A DNA stretch of 64,000 bases from DUZB01 sp963747555 (GCA_963747555.1 CAVVFZ010000020.1:1-64000), one strand, 5' to 3'; positions 1 to 10,596 are shown, counted from the stretch's first letter. Translations and numbers: made by a program. Notes: generated by a model not told the origin, from the sequence alone.

Positions 1-145
1 CTGAATGGAAAGATGGTATTTCATGCAATCCAGCACCTTTGTTAGAGGGATAACCTCCATATATTTCAATGAAAATCGCTGCAACTCCCGGATCGGGCGG
101 TTCGAGTCAGCCTTGTGCTCACACTGTGCATTCGAATGGATTTTT

Positions 146-919
146 TCAGTGGACTTTACAGCTTGCCCGCTGAGGGAACAGGAATATGCACGCCGCGATG
201 AAGGCCATCAATACGGCGGACGCGCTGTAGCGGCTCAACGCCAAACCCCCATGGTCGATGGGTTTGTCAAGGAGATCTCCGACAACCGCCCCCAGGGGTC
301 GCGTCAGGACAAAGGCCGTCCAAAACAGCGCTGTTCTGGAGATGCCGGTCCAGTAATAGGCTGCAACCACCACGGCCAAGAGAGCGCTGAACACCAGGGC
401 GCCGCCGCCATAGCCCAGTCCGGCGCTATCGGCTGTCCAGTCCCCCAGCGCCGTTCCGAGCGTTTGGGAAAACATGATGGTGACCCAATAGAACATTTCT
501 GCTTTGGGGGAGTTGACCAGGTCCACGGACACCGATCCCATCGTGCCGTACCAGAGCGCCAGGGACAGCAGCAGTAACGTCAGCAGGATTGCGGCGCCGC
601 CGGCATACCCGATGCCCAGCGATCGGGTGGCAAAATCGGCCAGTGTGGTGCCCACGGTGGTGGTGGCGATGATGGTCGTCCAGTACAATACGGGATAAAA
701 TCGTTTGGCTTTGATTTGGGCGAATACGGCCACCAGAAAGATGACGGCAAAAATAGCAGTGCCCACCAGGTAACCCAGGTTCATGGACATGGAGACCGCA
801 TCTCCTCCGGTTTCGCCCAGAGTCGTGGCGGCAATCTTGATCGTCCAGAAGACGAGGGTTACTTCGGGGACTTTACTCGCTAAAGCCCGGGTATCGTTTT
901 TTGCGTAAAAAGCATTCAT
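146..919 (-). CDS. COG4705-like multi-pass inner-membrane protein
   Basis: Predicted integral membrane protein of about 257 residues with a run of hydrophobic segments and internally repeated motifs: G-E-T-G-G-D, then two further segments ending in A-D-x-A-T/G-D-W-T and a glycine-rich GLGYGGGA-type turn. This internal repetition is typical of the uncharacterised COG4705 family. The reading frame extends further upstream, but the start at 919 is chosen because GGAGG lies about nine bases before that ATG and the upstream residues look non-coding. It is divergent from the PepSY gene. Biochemical function is unknown; family members often sit near metal or stress-response genes, which fits the neighbouring two-component system, but that is inference. 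Confidence 0.75.
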   Translation of the reverse strand: MNAFYAKNDTRALASKVPEVTLVFWTIKIAATTLGETGGDAVSMSMNLGYLVGTAIFAVIFLVAVFAQIKAKRFYPVLYWTTIIATTTVGTTLADFATRSLGIGYAGGAAILLTLLLLSLALWYGTMGSVSVDLVNSPKAEMFYWVTIMFSQTLGTALGDWTADSAGLGYGGGALVFSALLAVVVAAYYWTGISRTALFWTAFVLTRPLGAVVGDLLDKPIDHGGLALSRYSASAVLMAFIAACIFLFPQRASCKVH

Positions 920-1226
920 GGGTTTTCTGCCTCCTTCCATCTTCACAAAGTTTGTATTCTGTCTGAAAAACACCGAGCTGCCTTTCCAATCCATTTGTTC
1001 CCGATGATAAGAGGTGATCATGAAGAAAGAATGAAGTTCGACGCACTGGAATGGAAAATTTGGCGGATACTGTTGGTTATAGTGCGCAAGAAACGTGATG
1101 CGGGCCTTCACCTTCATGCTCTCTTCATGATGGGGATCTATACTGTTTTTAAACGGCATGGCAAGATCATGGTTTTCTTGCCGAGCAACGCCGGACTAAC
1201 CTGGAATATCAATAAACGGAGGCAGT

Positions 1227-1634
1227 ATGATGAAAAAGAAATGGGTTCACATTATTGGAAGCGGCGCCTTGATCGTAGGGCTTGCTGTTGTTGGAACGAG
1301 TTTTGCGAAATCGGAGGACAATGAGATTCATGATGGAACCATTCGAATCGAGAGACAGGCGGAGGCGGATTTCCCCTCTCTGGCCAAATTGACGTTTCCG
1401 GAGGCCATCCGGAAGGCCCTGGCTGCCGTTCACGGCCAGGTGCTGAAGACCCAACTTGAAAACGAAGACGGTTTTCTGGTCTATGGCGTCGAAGTGGTGA
1501 CCGCCGACAAAGTCATTATGGAGGTGAAAGTGGACGCTGGTTCCGGAAAGGTTCTCGCCATGAACCGGGATAAGGTGGATGACGATGATCACGAGCATGG
1601 CGAAAAGAATCACGGTGGTGACCCGGAGGATTAA
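1227..1634 (+). CDS. Exported PepSY-domain protein
   Basis: Small protein of 135 residues. An N-terminal basic and hydrophobic stretch (residues 3-27) ending near S-F-A-K looks like a Sec signal peptide. Residues about 50-110 match the PepSY pattern: an F-P-E-A-I-R-K-A-L helix followed by strands ending in V-D-A-G-S-G-K-V-L. The tail is rich in Asp, His and Glu (DDDDHEHGEKNHGG), a plausible divalent-metal-binding tail. A GGAGG ribosome site sits six to seven bases before the ATG pair. PepSY proteins are periplasmic modulators that often accompany two-component systems, and the response regulator and kinase follow 470 bases downstream. Exact role unknown. Confidence 0.85.
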   Translation: MMKKKWVHIIGSGALIVGLAVVGTSFAKSEDNEIHDGTIRIERQAEADFPSLAKLTFPEAIRKALAAVHGQVLKTQLENEDGFLVYGVEVVTADKVIMEVKVDAGSGKVLAMNRDKVDDDDHEHGEKNHGGDPED

Positions 1635-1649
1635 GAGTATGAATAAATT

Positions 1650-1681
1650 CCTCGTTCCCATGGTCCTCCGTGGGAACGAGG
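1650..1681. repeat. REP-like palindrome CCTCGTTCCCA...TGGGAACGAGG
   Basis: An 11-base perfect inverted repeat with a 10-base loop lies 15 bases after the PepSY stop. A close relative is at 36639-36668, and a half copy sharing TTCCCACGCAGGAGC is at 1797-1811. GTTCCCACG...CGTGGGAAC hairpins are widespread intergenic REP elements in proteobacteria. It could also act as a transcript-end hairpin, but no T-run follows. Confidence 0.7.
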
Positions 1682-1903
1682 ACCGGTATCATTCAAAGCG
1701 GCAGACTTCAAATGCGCACTAACCCTTGTTTTCTTCCTGGTCCAGCTCGGGCTTGTTTCCTGCACCATTACGTGTTAACAATTCAGGCGGATATGCATTC
1801 CCACGCAGGAGCACCTGCCCGCCAAGGCCTTTACCCGATTTTTTCTGCCTTCGAACGGGATATGAAAACAAAAAGAGGTTGCCAGGAGTCAAGATAACAG
1901 GCT

Positions 1904-2110
1904 ATGGCAGGCGTGTGGGAACGAGAAAACAGAGCGATTGGATGCCATGCATTCACGGTAAGCGGCCTGGGATTGGGCATGACCACGGTGAATGTTCTTT
2001 TTCTGACAGTAATAGTAGGCTTGATTGCCTATTTGAGTATTATTCAGAAAACGCGCGGTTCTTTTGTCGGGAGACGTGGTGAAACATCCGTAGAGGCGCA
2101 ACGATTATGA
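1904..2110 (+). CDS. Small single-span membrane protein (uncertain)
   Basis: A 68-codon reading frame whose stop overlaps the response-regulator ATG by four bases, as in translationally coupled pairs. The C-terminal half has one clear hydrophobic segment (T-T-V-N-V-L-F-L-T-V-I-V-G-L-I-A-Y-L-S-I-I) followed by a basic tail. The N-terminal part looks poorly conserved, so the true start may be the internal ATG at 1979, giving about 43 residues. No strong ribosome site is seen for either start. No family recognised; position suggests it might be an accessory of the two-component system. Existence is uncertain. Confidence 0.35.
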   Translation: MAGVWERENRAIGCHAFTVSGLGLGMTTVNVLFLTVIVGLIAYLSIIQKTRGSFVGRRGETSVEAQRL

Positions 2111-2788
2111 GAATTCTCATTGTCGATGACGAATATTCGCTGCTCCAGCAGTTACAGCAGATTTTGGAAAGTCAGAGGTATATCATCGATACCGCGGCGG
2201 ACGGTGAGAAGGCCCTGGATAAAATTTTCGATCAGCCCTTCGACCTGATCATTCTGGACATCATGCTGCCAAAACGGGACGGGCTCTCCGTGTTGAAGGA
2301 GGTTCGCAAGGCAAAAATCCATACGCCCATTCTCATGCTGACCGCCAGGAGCGAGATCGACGACAAAATCAAGGGTCTGGATCAGGGCGCGGACGACTAC
2401 CTGGCTAAACCGTTTTCAGTGGCGGAGCTGCTGGCGAGGGTGCGCGCCCTGCTTCGGCGGGGCACGGCGCACACCACGCCCGTTCTTGAAATCAATGACA
2501 TCCGGCTTGACGCTGTCGCACGTGAAGTGACGGCGGAGGGCAAGCCGGATTCAGCTGACGCCAAAGGAATTCGCGATCCTTGAGTTCCTGCTTTACAACA
2601 AAAACCGGGCCGTATCGCGCTTCAGTCTGGCGGAGCATGTCTGGGGGGAAGACTTCGACCCCTTTACCATGTCCAACTACATCGACGTCCATATCAAGAA
2701 CCTTCGGCACAAGATCGGAGATACCGAGGGCGGCATTGTCCGGACCATCCGGGGTGTCGGCTACATTATCAGGGAAGAAGGACAATGA
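2107..2788 (+). CDS. OmpR/PhoB-family response regulator (one frameshift)
   Basis: DNA-binding response regulator. The receiver domain (residues 1-115) shows the acidic pocket DDE near the start, the phospho-acceptor Asp in L-I-I-L-D-I-M-L-P, the T-A-R switch and the K-P-F lysine. The winged-helix domain continues in a second frame (L-T-P-K-E-F-A-I-L-E-F-L-L ... V-R-T-I-R-G-V-G-Y). The frame slips by one extra base near 2545-2549: removing one base after AAGCCG restores the expected ...KPIQLTPKEF... junction. The stop overlaps the kinase ATG (ATGA at 2785), so both are one operon. It probably controls neighbouring membrane or metal-response genes. The break looks like a sequencing insertion. 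Confidence 0.85.
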
Positions 2789-4197
2789 AAATCCGCCACA
2801 GGATCATGCTCTGGGTTGCCGGCGCCGGACTTTCCACCAGCCTGGTTTTTTCGCTGGTGGTCTTTTTGGAGCTTCGGGAAGAGCCTCTGGAAATCATTGA
2901 CTCGCAGTTGAAGACGGCCGCTGACACAGTGGCAGGGGAGATAGCAAAGGTATCCGGACCGTTGCCGGGCGCACAGGGAATCGTGTTGCCCGTCTCCTTA
3001 AAACATTACTGGATCAAGGTGTACGATCAGGACTTGCGCACGGCGTATGCATCGGATCTGTCCAGGGTGGCGGACCTCCCCCTGTATCGGGACAGGGGGG
3101 AGGATGCATACATGGTTCAAGCACATGTGCCGCGCAAGCGTATGGATCTTCAGCAGGACGAAGACGATGATGTTGCCTTTAGAGTACGGGTGATTCCCGA
3201 GGAGATCATGGGGGCGCCTTATCTGATTCAGATCGCCAAACCGGTGGAAGACCTGGAAAAGGAGCTTTTCGATCTTTTTACCGCCATCGGTATCGGTCTT
3301 GCTGTATCGACGGTTTTGCTCATCTGCTTGAGTTATGTGCTGGCCGGACGCATTGTGAAGCCCATCGCGGCCATCAACCGGCTTGCCCGCGATATCAACG
3401 AAAACACGCTGGAGAAAAGAATTCCCCTCGGCAAAAGCCATGATGAGATCCACGATCTTGCATCGCGCCTGAACGAGATGTTCGATCGACTGCAATTCTC
3501 CTTTGCCCGCCAGAAGCGGTTCCTTGGCGACGCCTCCCATGAATTGAAGAGCCCTATCGCCATGCTGAGGCTTTTCTTTGACGAGGCGGTTCAACGCGGC
3601 GATTTGCCCGAAGATTTTGTAGGCCAGTTGAATTTGCAGGGGCACAATGTCCTGCGAATGGACAGGTTGGTCAGGACCCTGCTGGAGCTGTCTATTCTGG
3701 AAATCAAAGCGTCCCTGACACTGGAAATATTCGATTTTGCGGATTTGGCCCGTTCGGTGCTGGCCGATTTTGCCCCGCTTATGGATCAGGGCAAAATTCA
3801 GTTGGAAACCGAAATGCCGCCAAAACTTGAACTCCGGGGCGACAAGGACAAAATTCGCAGGGTGCTCATCAATATTGTTGATAATGCGGTCAAGTACAAT
3901 GTGGAGGAAGGTCGCATTCAATGGAAAGCTTTCGAAACGAAAGGCGGCGTAGAGATTTCCCTGTACAATACCGGCCCGGGTATTCCCCGGGAAGATCTCT
4001 CCAGGGTATTTGACCAGTTCTACCGCGTTGATAAATCCCGTTCGACCGAATACGGCGGCGCGGGACTTGGTCTTGCCATTGTCCAGGAAATCGTCCGGCT
4101 GCACAAGGGTAAGGTTTCCATCGACAGCCAGGAGGGCCTTTGGACGCAGGTCGACATCTTTCTGCCCCGGCGCCATGAGGAGAATCGCATCGCGTAA
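2785..4197 (+). CDS. Sensor histidine kinase, HAMP-HisKA-HATPase type
   Basis: Inner-membrane kinase of 470 residues. TM1 is at about 10-30, a periplasmic sensor region at 31-160 contains a K-R-M-D-L-Q-Q-D-E-D-D-D acidic stretch, and TM2 is at about 163-188. A HAMP linker follows (190-240), then the dimerisation domain with phospho-acceptor His252 in D-A-S-H-E-L-K-S-P. The ATPase domain has N box N-I-V-D-N-A-V-K-Y-N, G1 motif G-P-G-I-P, F box F-D-Q-F-Y-R and G2 box G-A-G-L-G-L-A-I. Its layout is like CusS/heavy-metal-type kinases. It is translationally coupled to the response regulator; the ligand is not known. Confidence 0.93.
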   Translation: MKIRHRIMLWVAGAGLSTSLVFSLVVFLELREEPLEIIDSQLKTAADTVAGEIAKVSGPLPGAQGIVLPVSLKHYWIKVYDQDLRTAYASDLSRVADLPLYRDRGEDAYMVQAHVPRKRMDLQQDEDDDVAFRVRVIPEEIMGAPYLIQIAKPVEDLEKELFDLFTAIGIGLAVSTVLLICLSYVLAGRIVKPIAAINRLARDINENTLEKRIPLGKSHDEIHDLASRLNEMFDRLQFSFARQKRFLGDASHELKSPIAMLRLFFDEAVQRGDLPEDFVGQLNLQGHNVLRMDRLVRTLLELSILEIKASLTLEIFDFADLARSVLADFAPLMDQGKIQLETEMPPKLELRGDKDKIRRVLINIVDNAVKYNVEEGRIQWKAFETKGGVEISLYNTGPGIPREDLSRVFDQFYRVDKSRSTEYGGAGLGLAIVQEIVRLHKGKVSIDSQEGLWTQVDIFLPRRHEENRIA

Positions 4198-4308
4198 CGC
4201 AACCCATGATCCGATGGATCACTCCGGCCGTTGTGCATCAAAATGTATGAGCGGCCGCGGATAACCGCGACTCTCGTCATTCCGTTCGGCTATAGGATGC
4301 CACTTCAT

Positions 4309-5547
4309 ATGAAAAATAGATTCATTTACAACAGTCAGTCTCCGCAGGGTTCGGAAGTGAGATCGCGTGTGCTGCCCGCGGGCATTTGGGCGTTGGGGTT
4401 TGTCTCTCTATTCATGGATACATCCTCGGAGCTTATTCATAGCCTGCTGCCGGTTTTTTTGGTCACTTCCCTTGGCGCCTCCATGACCGCCATAGGTCTT
4501 ATCGAGGGAGTCGCCGAAGCTTCCGCGGCCGTCACAAAAGTATTTTCGGGCGCCATCAGCGACTATCTCGGGAAACGAAAGTTGTTAGCGGTGCTTGGTT
4601 ACGGGCTTGCCGCGATTACAAAGCCCATATTCCCCTTGGCAACCACTATCGGTTGGGTCTTTGGCGCGCGGCTTGTCGACCGAATCGGCAAGGGGATTCG
4701 AGGCGCCCCGCGTGACGCACTGGTGGCGGACATAGTGCCGTGTGACCAGCGAGGGGCTGCGTACGGGCTGCGCCAGACGCTCGATTCCGTCGGTGCATTC
4801 GTCGGGCCGCTTCTCGCTGTGGCCTTCATGGCATGGTTTGCGAACGACATCAGAACGGTATTATGGATTGCGGTCGTCCCTGCGTTTATTGCCGTAGGGG
4901 TTCTTGTCTTCGGAGTTCGGGCGCCGGAGAAAACGCAAGTCAAATCGAGCGTGAAAATGCCGATCACGCTCCTTGACGTCAAATCCCTTTCGCGCCGTTA
5001 TTGGCTTATCGTAATGCTCAGCGCGATTTTCACTCTGGCCCGCTTCAGCGAGGCTTTCTTGGTGCTGCGCGCCCAATCCGTCGGACTGGCCCTTGGTTAC
5101 GTGCCCGCCATAATGATCGTCATGAATGTCGTTTACGCAGTGACCGCCTATCCAGCGGGAGTCTTTTGTGATCGGATGGGTCCTCGGATGTTGCTCGTCA
5201 TGGGACTTGCGGTTCTGGTTGTTGCCGATATTGCACTGGCGGCGGCCGCATCGCCCTTGCCGACGTTCATCGGCGCGGCGTTTTGGGGATTGCACATGGG
5301 ACTTACGCAGGGATTGTTCGCCAAACTGGTCGCCGATGCCTCCCCTGAGGCGTTAAGGGGAACCGCTTTTGGCATCTTCAATCTTGTCGGCGGCGGTGCG
5401 CTGTTCATGGCGAGTGTCACGGCGGGCGCCCTGTGGAGTGCCTTCGGGGCCTCGGCCACGTTTCTGGCCAGTGCGGCCTTCTCCACACTCACCTTGATCG
5501 GGCTGGCCTTATATCGAAGGAAATCCCGGGCCATTCGTTGTCGATGA
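4309..5547 (+). CDS. MFS transporter
   Basis: Major facilitator protein of about 412 residues with 12 predicted hydrophobic segments. The N-half has S-D-Y-L-G-K-R-K after TM2 and the motif D-R-I-G-K-G-I-R-G-A-P-R-D-A-L, characteristic of one bacterial MFS subgroup often found near stress or metal genes. The ATG at 4309 is preferred (AGGA about 12 bases upstream); in-frame starts at 4231 or 4297 would add a non-hydrophobic leader. It lies 110 bases after the kinase on the same strand and may be a target of that two-component system (inference). Substrate unknown. Confidence 0.85.
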   Translation: MKNRFIYNSQSPQGSEVRSRVLPAGIWALGFVSLFMDTSSELIHSLLPVFLVTSLGASMTAIGLIEGVAEASAAVTKVFSGAISDYLGKRKLLAVLGYGLAAITKPIFPLATTIGWVFGARLVDRIGKGIRGAPRDALVADIVPCDQRGAAYGLRQTLDSVGAFVGPLLAVAFMAWFANDIRTVLWIAVVPAFIAVGVLVFGVRAPEKTQVKSSVKMPITLLDVKSLSRRYWLIVMLSAIFTLARFSEAFLVLRAQSVGLALGYVPAIMIVMNVVYAVTAYPAGVFCDRMGPRMLLVMGLAVLVVADIALAAAASPLPTFIGAAFWGLHMGLTQGLFAKLVADASPEALRGTAFGIFNLVGGGALFMASVTAGALWSAFGASATFLASAAFSTLTLIGLALYRRKSRAIRCR

Positions 5548-5639
5548 GGAGCGATTCATGGGAACGATGGCTGAAAAGCTACACGTTATGAAAGGAAAAT
5601 CCGTGCAAATATTTTGGTTGTTAAACTTTGGAGATAAAG

Positions 5640-6083
5640 ATGAAAGAACTGATCAGCGCTTATCCTGTAGTCATCGAAATTCCCATCGCATGGGGCGATA
5701 TGGACGCCTTTCAACACGTAAACAATACCGTCTATTTCAGGCATTTTGAAAGCGGGCGAATTTCCTATTTTGAAAAGATTCATTTTATGGAGTTCATGCA
5801 TGATACCGGCATCGGTCCCATACTGGCTTCCACGCAATGCAGATTCAAGATCCCGCTGACCTATCCGGATGTGGTGACGGTGGGCACGAAGGTGGACAAT
5901 CTGGAAGAGGACCGCTTTCTGATGAAGTATGTTGTTATTAGCCGGAAGCACGGTCAGGTGGCGGCATCGGGGGAGGGGATGATGGTTACCTTCGACTATC
6001 GGAACAATAAAAAAGTACCCATACCGGATGAGATAAGAAAGAGGATCATGGCTCTTGAAGAGAGTGTGATTCAGACCGCCTGA
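5640..6083 (+). CDS. Hotdog-fold acyl-CoA thioesterase (4HBT/YbgC-like)
   Basis: About 147 residues with the 4-hydroxybenzoyl-CoA thioesterase signature near the N-terminus: W-G-D-M-D-A-F-Q-H-V-N-N-T-V-Y, including the catalytic Asp and the HVNN turn. Family members hydrolyse acyl-CoA to free acid and CoA in the cytoplasm. The ATG at 5640 has GGAGATAAAG just upstream and fits better than the TTG at 5628. It stands alone between the MFS gene and a convergent toxin-antitoxin pair. Substrate range cannot be read from sequence. Confidence 0.88.
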   Translation: MKELISAYPVVIEIPIAWGDMDAFQHVNNTVYFRHFESGRISYFEKIHFMEFMHDTGIGPILASTQCRFKIPLTYPDVVTVGTKVDNLEEDRFLMKYVVISRKHGQVAASGEGMMVTFDYRNNKKVPIPDEIRKRIMALEESVIQTA

Positions 6084-6196
6084 AATCAGCGATCTATTAC
6101 GATATGTTGACGATGTTGGTACGTTCTTTGGAGAAAGGCATCAATTTTTTGCTATCAAAATCATATGCATATGATCTTACGGTTATAATCGTAACT

Positions 6197-6487
6197 TTAG
6201 GTCCTGTGTTTCCAGTATTCCGGCTCCCTGTGTAGATGCATGACGGCCACAATATATATGCCTTCCTTTTCTTCTGAATAGAGAATTCCATAGGGGAACC
6301 TCCGAACCAACGACCTCCGGATATCCTCCTCAATAACTGGCCAAGTTTTTGGGAAAGCAATCGTCCTTTCGATAGCGGAATACACCTCAACGGCGAAGTC
6401 ATACCCCAGTCCCCGTTCTCTTTCTTCATAGTAGTCAATTGCTTCAGTGAACTCGACTTCGGCTTCAGGGTGAAACGAGTAATTCAT
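6197..6487 (-). CDS. ParE/RelE-superfamily toxin
   Basis: A 96-residue protein with the ParE/RelE plasmid-stabilisation pattern: N-terminal P-E-A-E-V-E-F-T-E-A-I-D-Y-Y-E, a central R-R-S-L-V-R-R-F-P-Y-G-I-L-Y strand pair, and C-terminal I-Y-I-V-A-V-M-H-L-H-R-E-P-E-Y-W. Its start overlaps the antitoxin stop by four bases, the usual coupled arrangement. ParE toxins inhibit gyrase and RelE toxins cleave mRNA; the sequence does not decide which activity applies. Confidence 0.88.
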   Translation of the reverse strand: MNYSFHPEAEVEFTEAIDYYEERERGLGYDFAVEVYSAIERTIAFPKTWPVIEEDIRRSLVRRFPYGILYSEEKEGIYIVAVMHLHREPEYWKHRT

Positions 6488-6708
6488 TTTTCAAACCTAT
6501 CCCATATTTTTTTGAATACGTCTCCTCCTGGCACTGCTTCGAGTTTGCCGGAACGAAGTTCCGCCAAACGTCGTTTGGCTACTATTGCCCACTTTCTATC
6601 TATTTCCGACTCAGGCGTATTCAAACTCTTTAATAGGGAGTCAACAATCATTGCCCTATCTTCAACAGGCAATGAAATAGCTTCTGCTATGAGATCTTTT
6701 GTTTTCAT
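6484..6708 (-). CDS. Addiction-module antitoxin (TIGR02574-type)
   Basis: A 74-residue acidic and basic helical protein, M-K-T-K-D-L-I-A-E-A-I-S-L-P-V-E-D-R-A-M-I-V-D-S-L-L..., matching the short addiction-module component family that pairs with ParE-type toxins. It is the upstream partner of the toxin at 6197-6487 with an ATGA overlap. It would neutralise the toxin and probably autoregulate the pair. Confidence 0.85.
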   Translation of the reverse strand: MKTKDLIAEAISLPVEDRAMIVDSLLKSLNTPESEIDRKWAIVAKRRLAELRSGKLEAVPGGDVFKKIWDRFEK

Positions 6709-6753
6709 ATTTCTGATACCTCAAGTTATGTTTTCTTCTGTTTATTCTAACCC

Positions 6754-9700
6754 TCATCCTCTCTCTACCATCTGAATTTCCTCCTCCGTGAGCTTGTAGA
6801 GCCGGTAGGTGAGTTGATTCATGTCGTGTTCAGCGTGGGCGATTTCAGAATCCAATGCCTCGATGTCGGCGTCGATTCCGACCACCTGTTTCATAATGGC
6901 CGGGTTGCTCGTCTTGCGGAGTTTGAGGAGGAGGGATATCAACCGGTTGGCATCAAACTTCTGGGTTACATTGGTGCGACGGGCTTTCTGCCGCCATTGG
7001 GCCGCAATGAACGTAGCCTCTTCATCCTCAAGGAAAATGCCATCGATCAGCGTAATGCCGTCGGCCATGAGCGCTAATTCGCCGTAATCGATTTTCACGG
7101 TGAGTTTTGCGCCGGGGCGAAGCAGGGGATTGATTTGTTCCAGGTGGGCGGCCAGTTTTAAATTGCGCTGTAGTTTGGCCCAGGCGCTCAATTCGCGCGC
7201 CTTTCAATTCTGCCGGGGCCTCGTTTTTTAGATCGTTTAGCGGCTTGACGTCTCGCCCACAGCCAGCTTTCGTCTCGCGAGTCTTCCTCGCATTGCGCGC
7301 TTTCAAGCCGTTTGTCGATCATTAACAGCAGATCACGCCGGCGGGTGTGCGAGTTCATGTAGGATCGTTGCTTTCTCGGCCACTTGGGACTTTTCGTCTT
7401 CCGTGGCGTGGGGAATAGGAAGGGGTCTAAGAAACTGTGTTTCAGCATCGAAAAAGCCGCCCGCTTTGGGTCTGGCTATTCGAACAAAAATTAAATTCGG
7501 GACAGGACTGTTCAGGATTCCCAATAGAAAGTGCATTTCACTCTTCACTGTTGGCAAGATAGAGTATACTCTTCCTCCGAGGGTTGATAGCTCCCCGTTC
7601 TTGTCGCAGGTAAGCCGCAGCTCTGGAGTTGTTCCTGCAACAGCGAGTTTTGGCAAAGGTTGCTTGTCAAGGTTCTGCGGCCTGCTAAAACAGTACCAGT
7701 TATCATCGTTGAATCGGTGCTTCTCACGGGCTCTAAGCTCATTTTCGTGTTGGCATAAATACGCCGAAGCATTGGGAAATTTAGCCTTCATTTCGGCTTG
7801 GCTATAGAGAGTAGGTCGGACCTTTGAAATGTCGTACGGGAATAGCAGATAGACATCAACAATCGGGGATTCATATCGGTTAATACGCTTCTCCTGATGC
7901 AATTTTTCGCATGAGAGAATCTTCGATTGAAACCTGTTCAGGCTTCTCGCCTCCTTTGTACAAATAGCTGTTGGGGCTAACTCTTTCGAGAACATACGTC
8001 TTATCAGCACTCGTCTTTACACCTTGGAAAATCTGAGTCGTTACAGAACTATCTCCCAACTGATCGCATTCTTTCAGCTTGTCAAATAGGCTCCGTTCAA
8101 TGTATGAGACGAATATCCAACTCTCCTTTTCTGATAAGTCCTGGTAACAGGTTACGTCCTTCACCTCGCGCCAATCCACGCTTGCGATGTCCTGCTTGCC
8201 GCCCGGCGCGAACACACAGTGGATATGGTCCTGCGGGAACCGACGAAGAACTGCAAGGCGGTGTAAGTAGTTGCCTCATCAAAAACCTGAAAGCTTTTAA
8301 AGTCAATCCAACGGTCCAGGCGTCGTGTGCGCTTGAGCTTCTGCCGCAGCCCTTTGCCATATTCGTTTACCATCCAGACATTTGGGGCGATGTATCCCAT
8401 TTTTCCTTTGGAATTCAGCAATTCAATCCCACGTTCGATAAAGGGGAGGTACATGTCGAAATTGCCGGTTTGCGTGCTTTCGTATAATGGCCCGCCGTTT
8501 TCGGCTCTGGCCTTTATAAGGTATTCCGCAACATCTTCCTGTATCTTTCGGAAATGTTGCAGCTTAACATACGGGGGATTCCCAATTACGCAGTCAAAGC
8601 CGGGATCTTCGCCTTCGAAAATTTCCGGGAAAGCCTCTTTCCAATCGAAGGTGTTGACGCGTTCCTGTTCATCCTCGTCGAACAGCTCTCGGTTGATGCC
8701 TCTCTGGCTGTAAAAATCATGCCCGATCAGGCTGTTTCCACAACGGATATTCCGGTCCAGGGAAGTGAGCGGTTGATCAGGCAAGGCGGTATGGAGCCAG
8801 AGGGCCAGTCGCGTGATTTCCACCGATTCGGCATTGATGTCCGTCCCGTAGATGTTCTTCGACAATACGGCGCGCATGGCCGAATGGGTGTCGAAAAGCC
8901 GCATGACGCCGGTTATTCGTTCCAACTCCTTGACGATCCATTGTCGCTCTTCGTACAGATATTTGAACGCCTGGATCAAAAAGGCCCCTGAACCGCAGGC
9001 CGGATCCACGACCCTCAATTCATCCAACCGTTGGCGGTATTGCTGCAAGACCTTTTCATATTCACCTACCAACCTGGAGGAACGGCGATCCTTGCGGTAG
9101 GCATCAATCTGTTCATCGGTTACGTTCGTGAATTTGTCCAAACCGAGTTCCTTGCGAATTTCAGACAGCCTGGCCCCCACGGTCTCCTCGACGATGTAAT
9201 GGGTTACCCATTCAGGCGTGTAATACACGCCGTCACGCTTGCGCTTGGTGAGTTCGGTCAGCGACTCGCGACCTTCTGCGTGGGCTTCCATTACTTCCAG
9301 GTCGGTGATGCTTTGCTCAAAGATGCGGCCCATGGCGGTGAGTGTTAGAGTGCGTCCCGCGCCGTCCTCCGCTGTTCCGAAGTTGTACTTAGCCGAAAAA
9401 TAGAGCAGCGTTTTCGGGTACTGCAGGAGCCTTTGAGTACTCTGTCCCTGGTTTTGTTCGCAAAAGACGCAGTTGGGAATTTTCAGACCGTCCATTTCCG
9501 GGTCTTCCACGAACAAGCCGCCGTTAAATTTATTGATACGTTCGGCGCCGAAGGGCGAACCCTCCCGCATGGCTGAGAACAACCGTTTGAGCATGTTCCA
9601 GGCTTGATCGGATTCCGGATTGTAGAACTTGCTTGCGCCCACTTCAATCAAGGCATCGCGTAGAACATTGGGCGGAAAGCCCAAATCGCGGCCCATGTCC

Positions 9701-10596
9701 TCGCAATAGAGGATGAACAGGCAACGGTCGAGAATACGTTGGGTGAATTTGACCAGCCGCCGCAGTCGACCCTCTTGCTCATATTGCGGGTTGTGTTGGC
9801 GCAAAGCCTGATAAAGTGTTTCCCGGAAAGCGTGATATTCACCGTAAAATTCATTCTCCAAACTCTGCTCATGGGTGATCTGCTCGCCCAAAAGCTTTTC
9901 GAGTCGCGATTTCCCGCCGGTGGTCAGCAGCCACTCGGAATGAAAGGTGCGGTAGAAGAGAAAACGCTGAAACAAAGAATCCTCGCCGTCTCCCAGTAGC
10001 GAAACGGCCAGGTCCCCCTCTTCGGGCTTGATGACGAAACGTTGGTATTGCGCCTTATTGCCATAAACATAAAGCCTGAATTCGTTCATGTCGGTTACAA
10101 ATCCCCAGGTCGGAAGAATCGGCGAGATCAGACCTGTTCGGGATTCACGAAGATAATCAAGGCACTGGGCAACGGGTGAGCGGGCATTGGGTCGGCTTGT
10201 CTGGGGTTTGTCCAGCCCCGAACGATCATCCTTGAATTCTCCCAGCAATTGAGGAATTTCCGCCATATCATCCCGACCGAAGAAACCTATCGCAACATCG
10301 GCCGCGCCTGTGTTGCCTCTTTGACCCGCCGCCTTGACGGGAAATTGCTGCTGGATGGTGTAGCCGTGAGTCTTTTCACCTTCACCGCTGGCGTAATAGC
10401 CCCAGGTTTGCTTGAAAAAGAGATTGATGAACGATGCTTCCGATGCGGTCTCTTTTTGCCAATCCTTGCCGGCCCAGTTTTTCAGGCGGCTATGCAGGGC
10501 CTCTGCTTCGGGAGAGTTTTTAAAGGCATCATAGTCCTTCGCCCAGACGGAACGGAGATAAGCATTGCTGAACAATGGTTGATGTTTTTCCGGCAA
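6754..10596 (-). CDS. Eco57I-type restriction-modification protein (several frameshifts)
   Basis: A very large single-chain restriction-modification enzyme of about 1280 residues if whole. The N-terminal part resembles type IIG nuclease regions. The adenine-methyltransferase core has motif I D-P-A-C-G-S-G-A-F-L and motif IV N-P-P-Y, with an N-terminal companion motif R-K-R-D-G-V-Y-Y-T-P-E. A target-recognition region follows (P-L-P-K-L-A-V-A-G-T-T ... L-G-I-L-N-S-P), and a helical tail ends at 6754. The frame breaks near 8235, 7900, 7345, 7255 and 7195, yet homologous sequence continues across each break. The start is a TTG at 10596 with GGAGG six bases upstream; upstream in-frame sequence looks non-coding. 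Intact in vivo or a pseudogene: undecided. Confidence 0.82.

Noticed and set aside
5..577. 190-codon plus-strand frame at the window start
   Set aside because: Antisense to the COG4705 membrane protein, low-complexity content, no ribosome site.
2540..2555. Programmed frameshift in the response regulator
   Set aside because: No slippery heptamer or downstream stimulator seen, and the same +1 type of break affects many unrelated genes.
2998..4176. 392-codon open frame on the minus strand
   Set aside because: Shadow of the histidine kinase, which has all kinase motifs on the plus strand.
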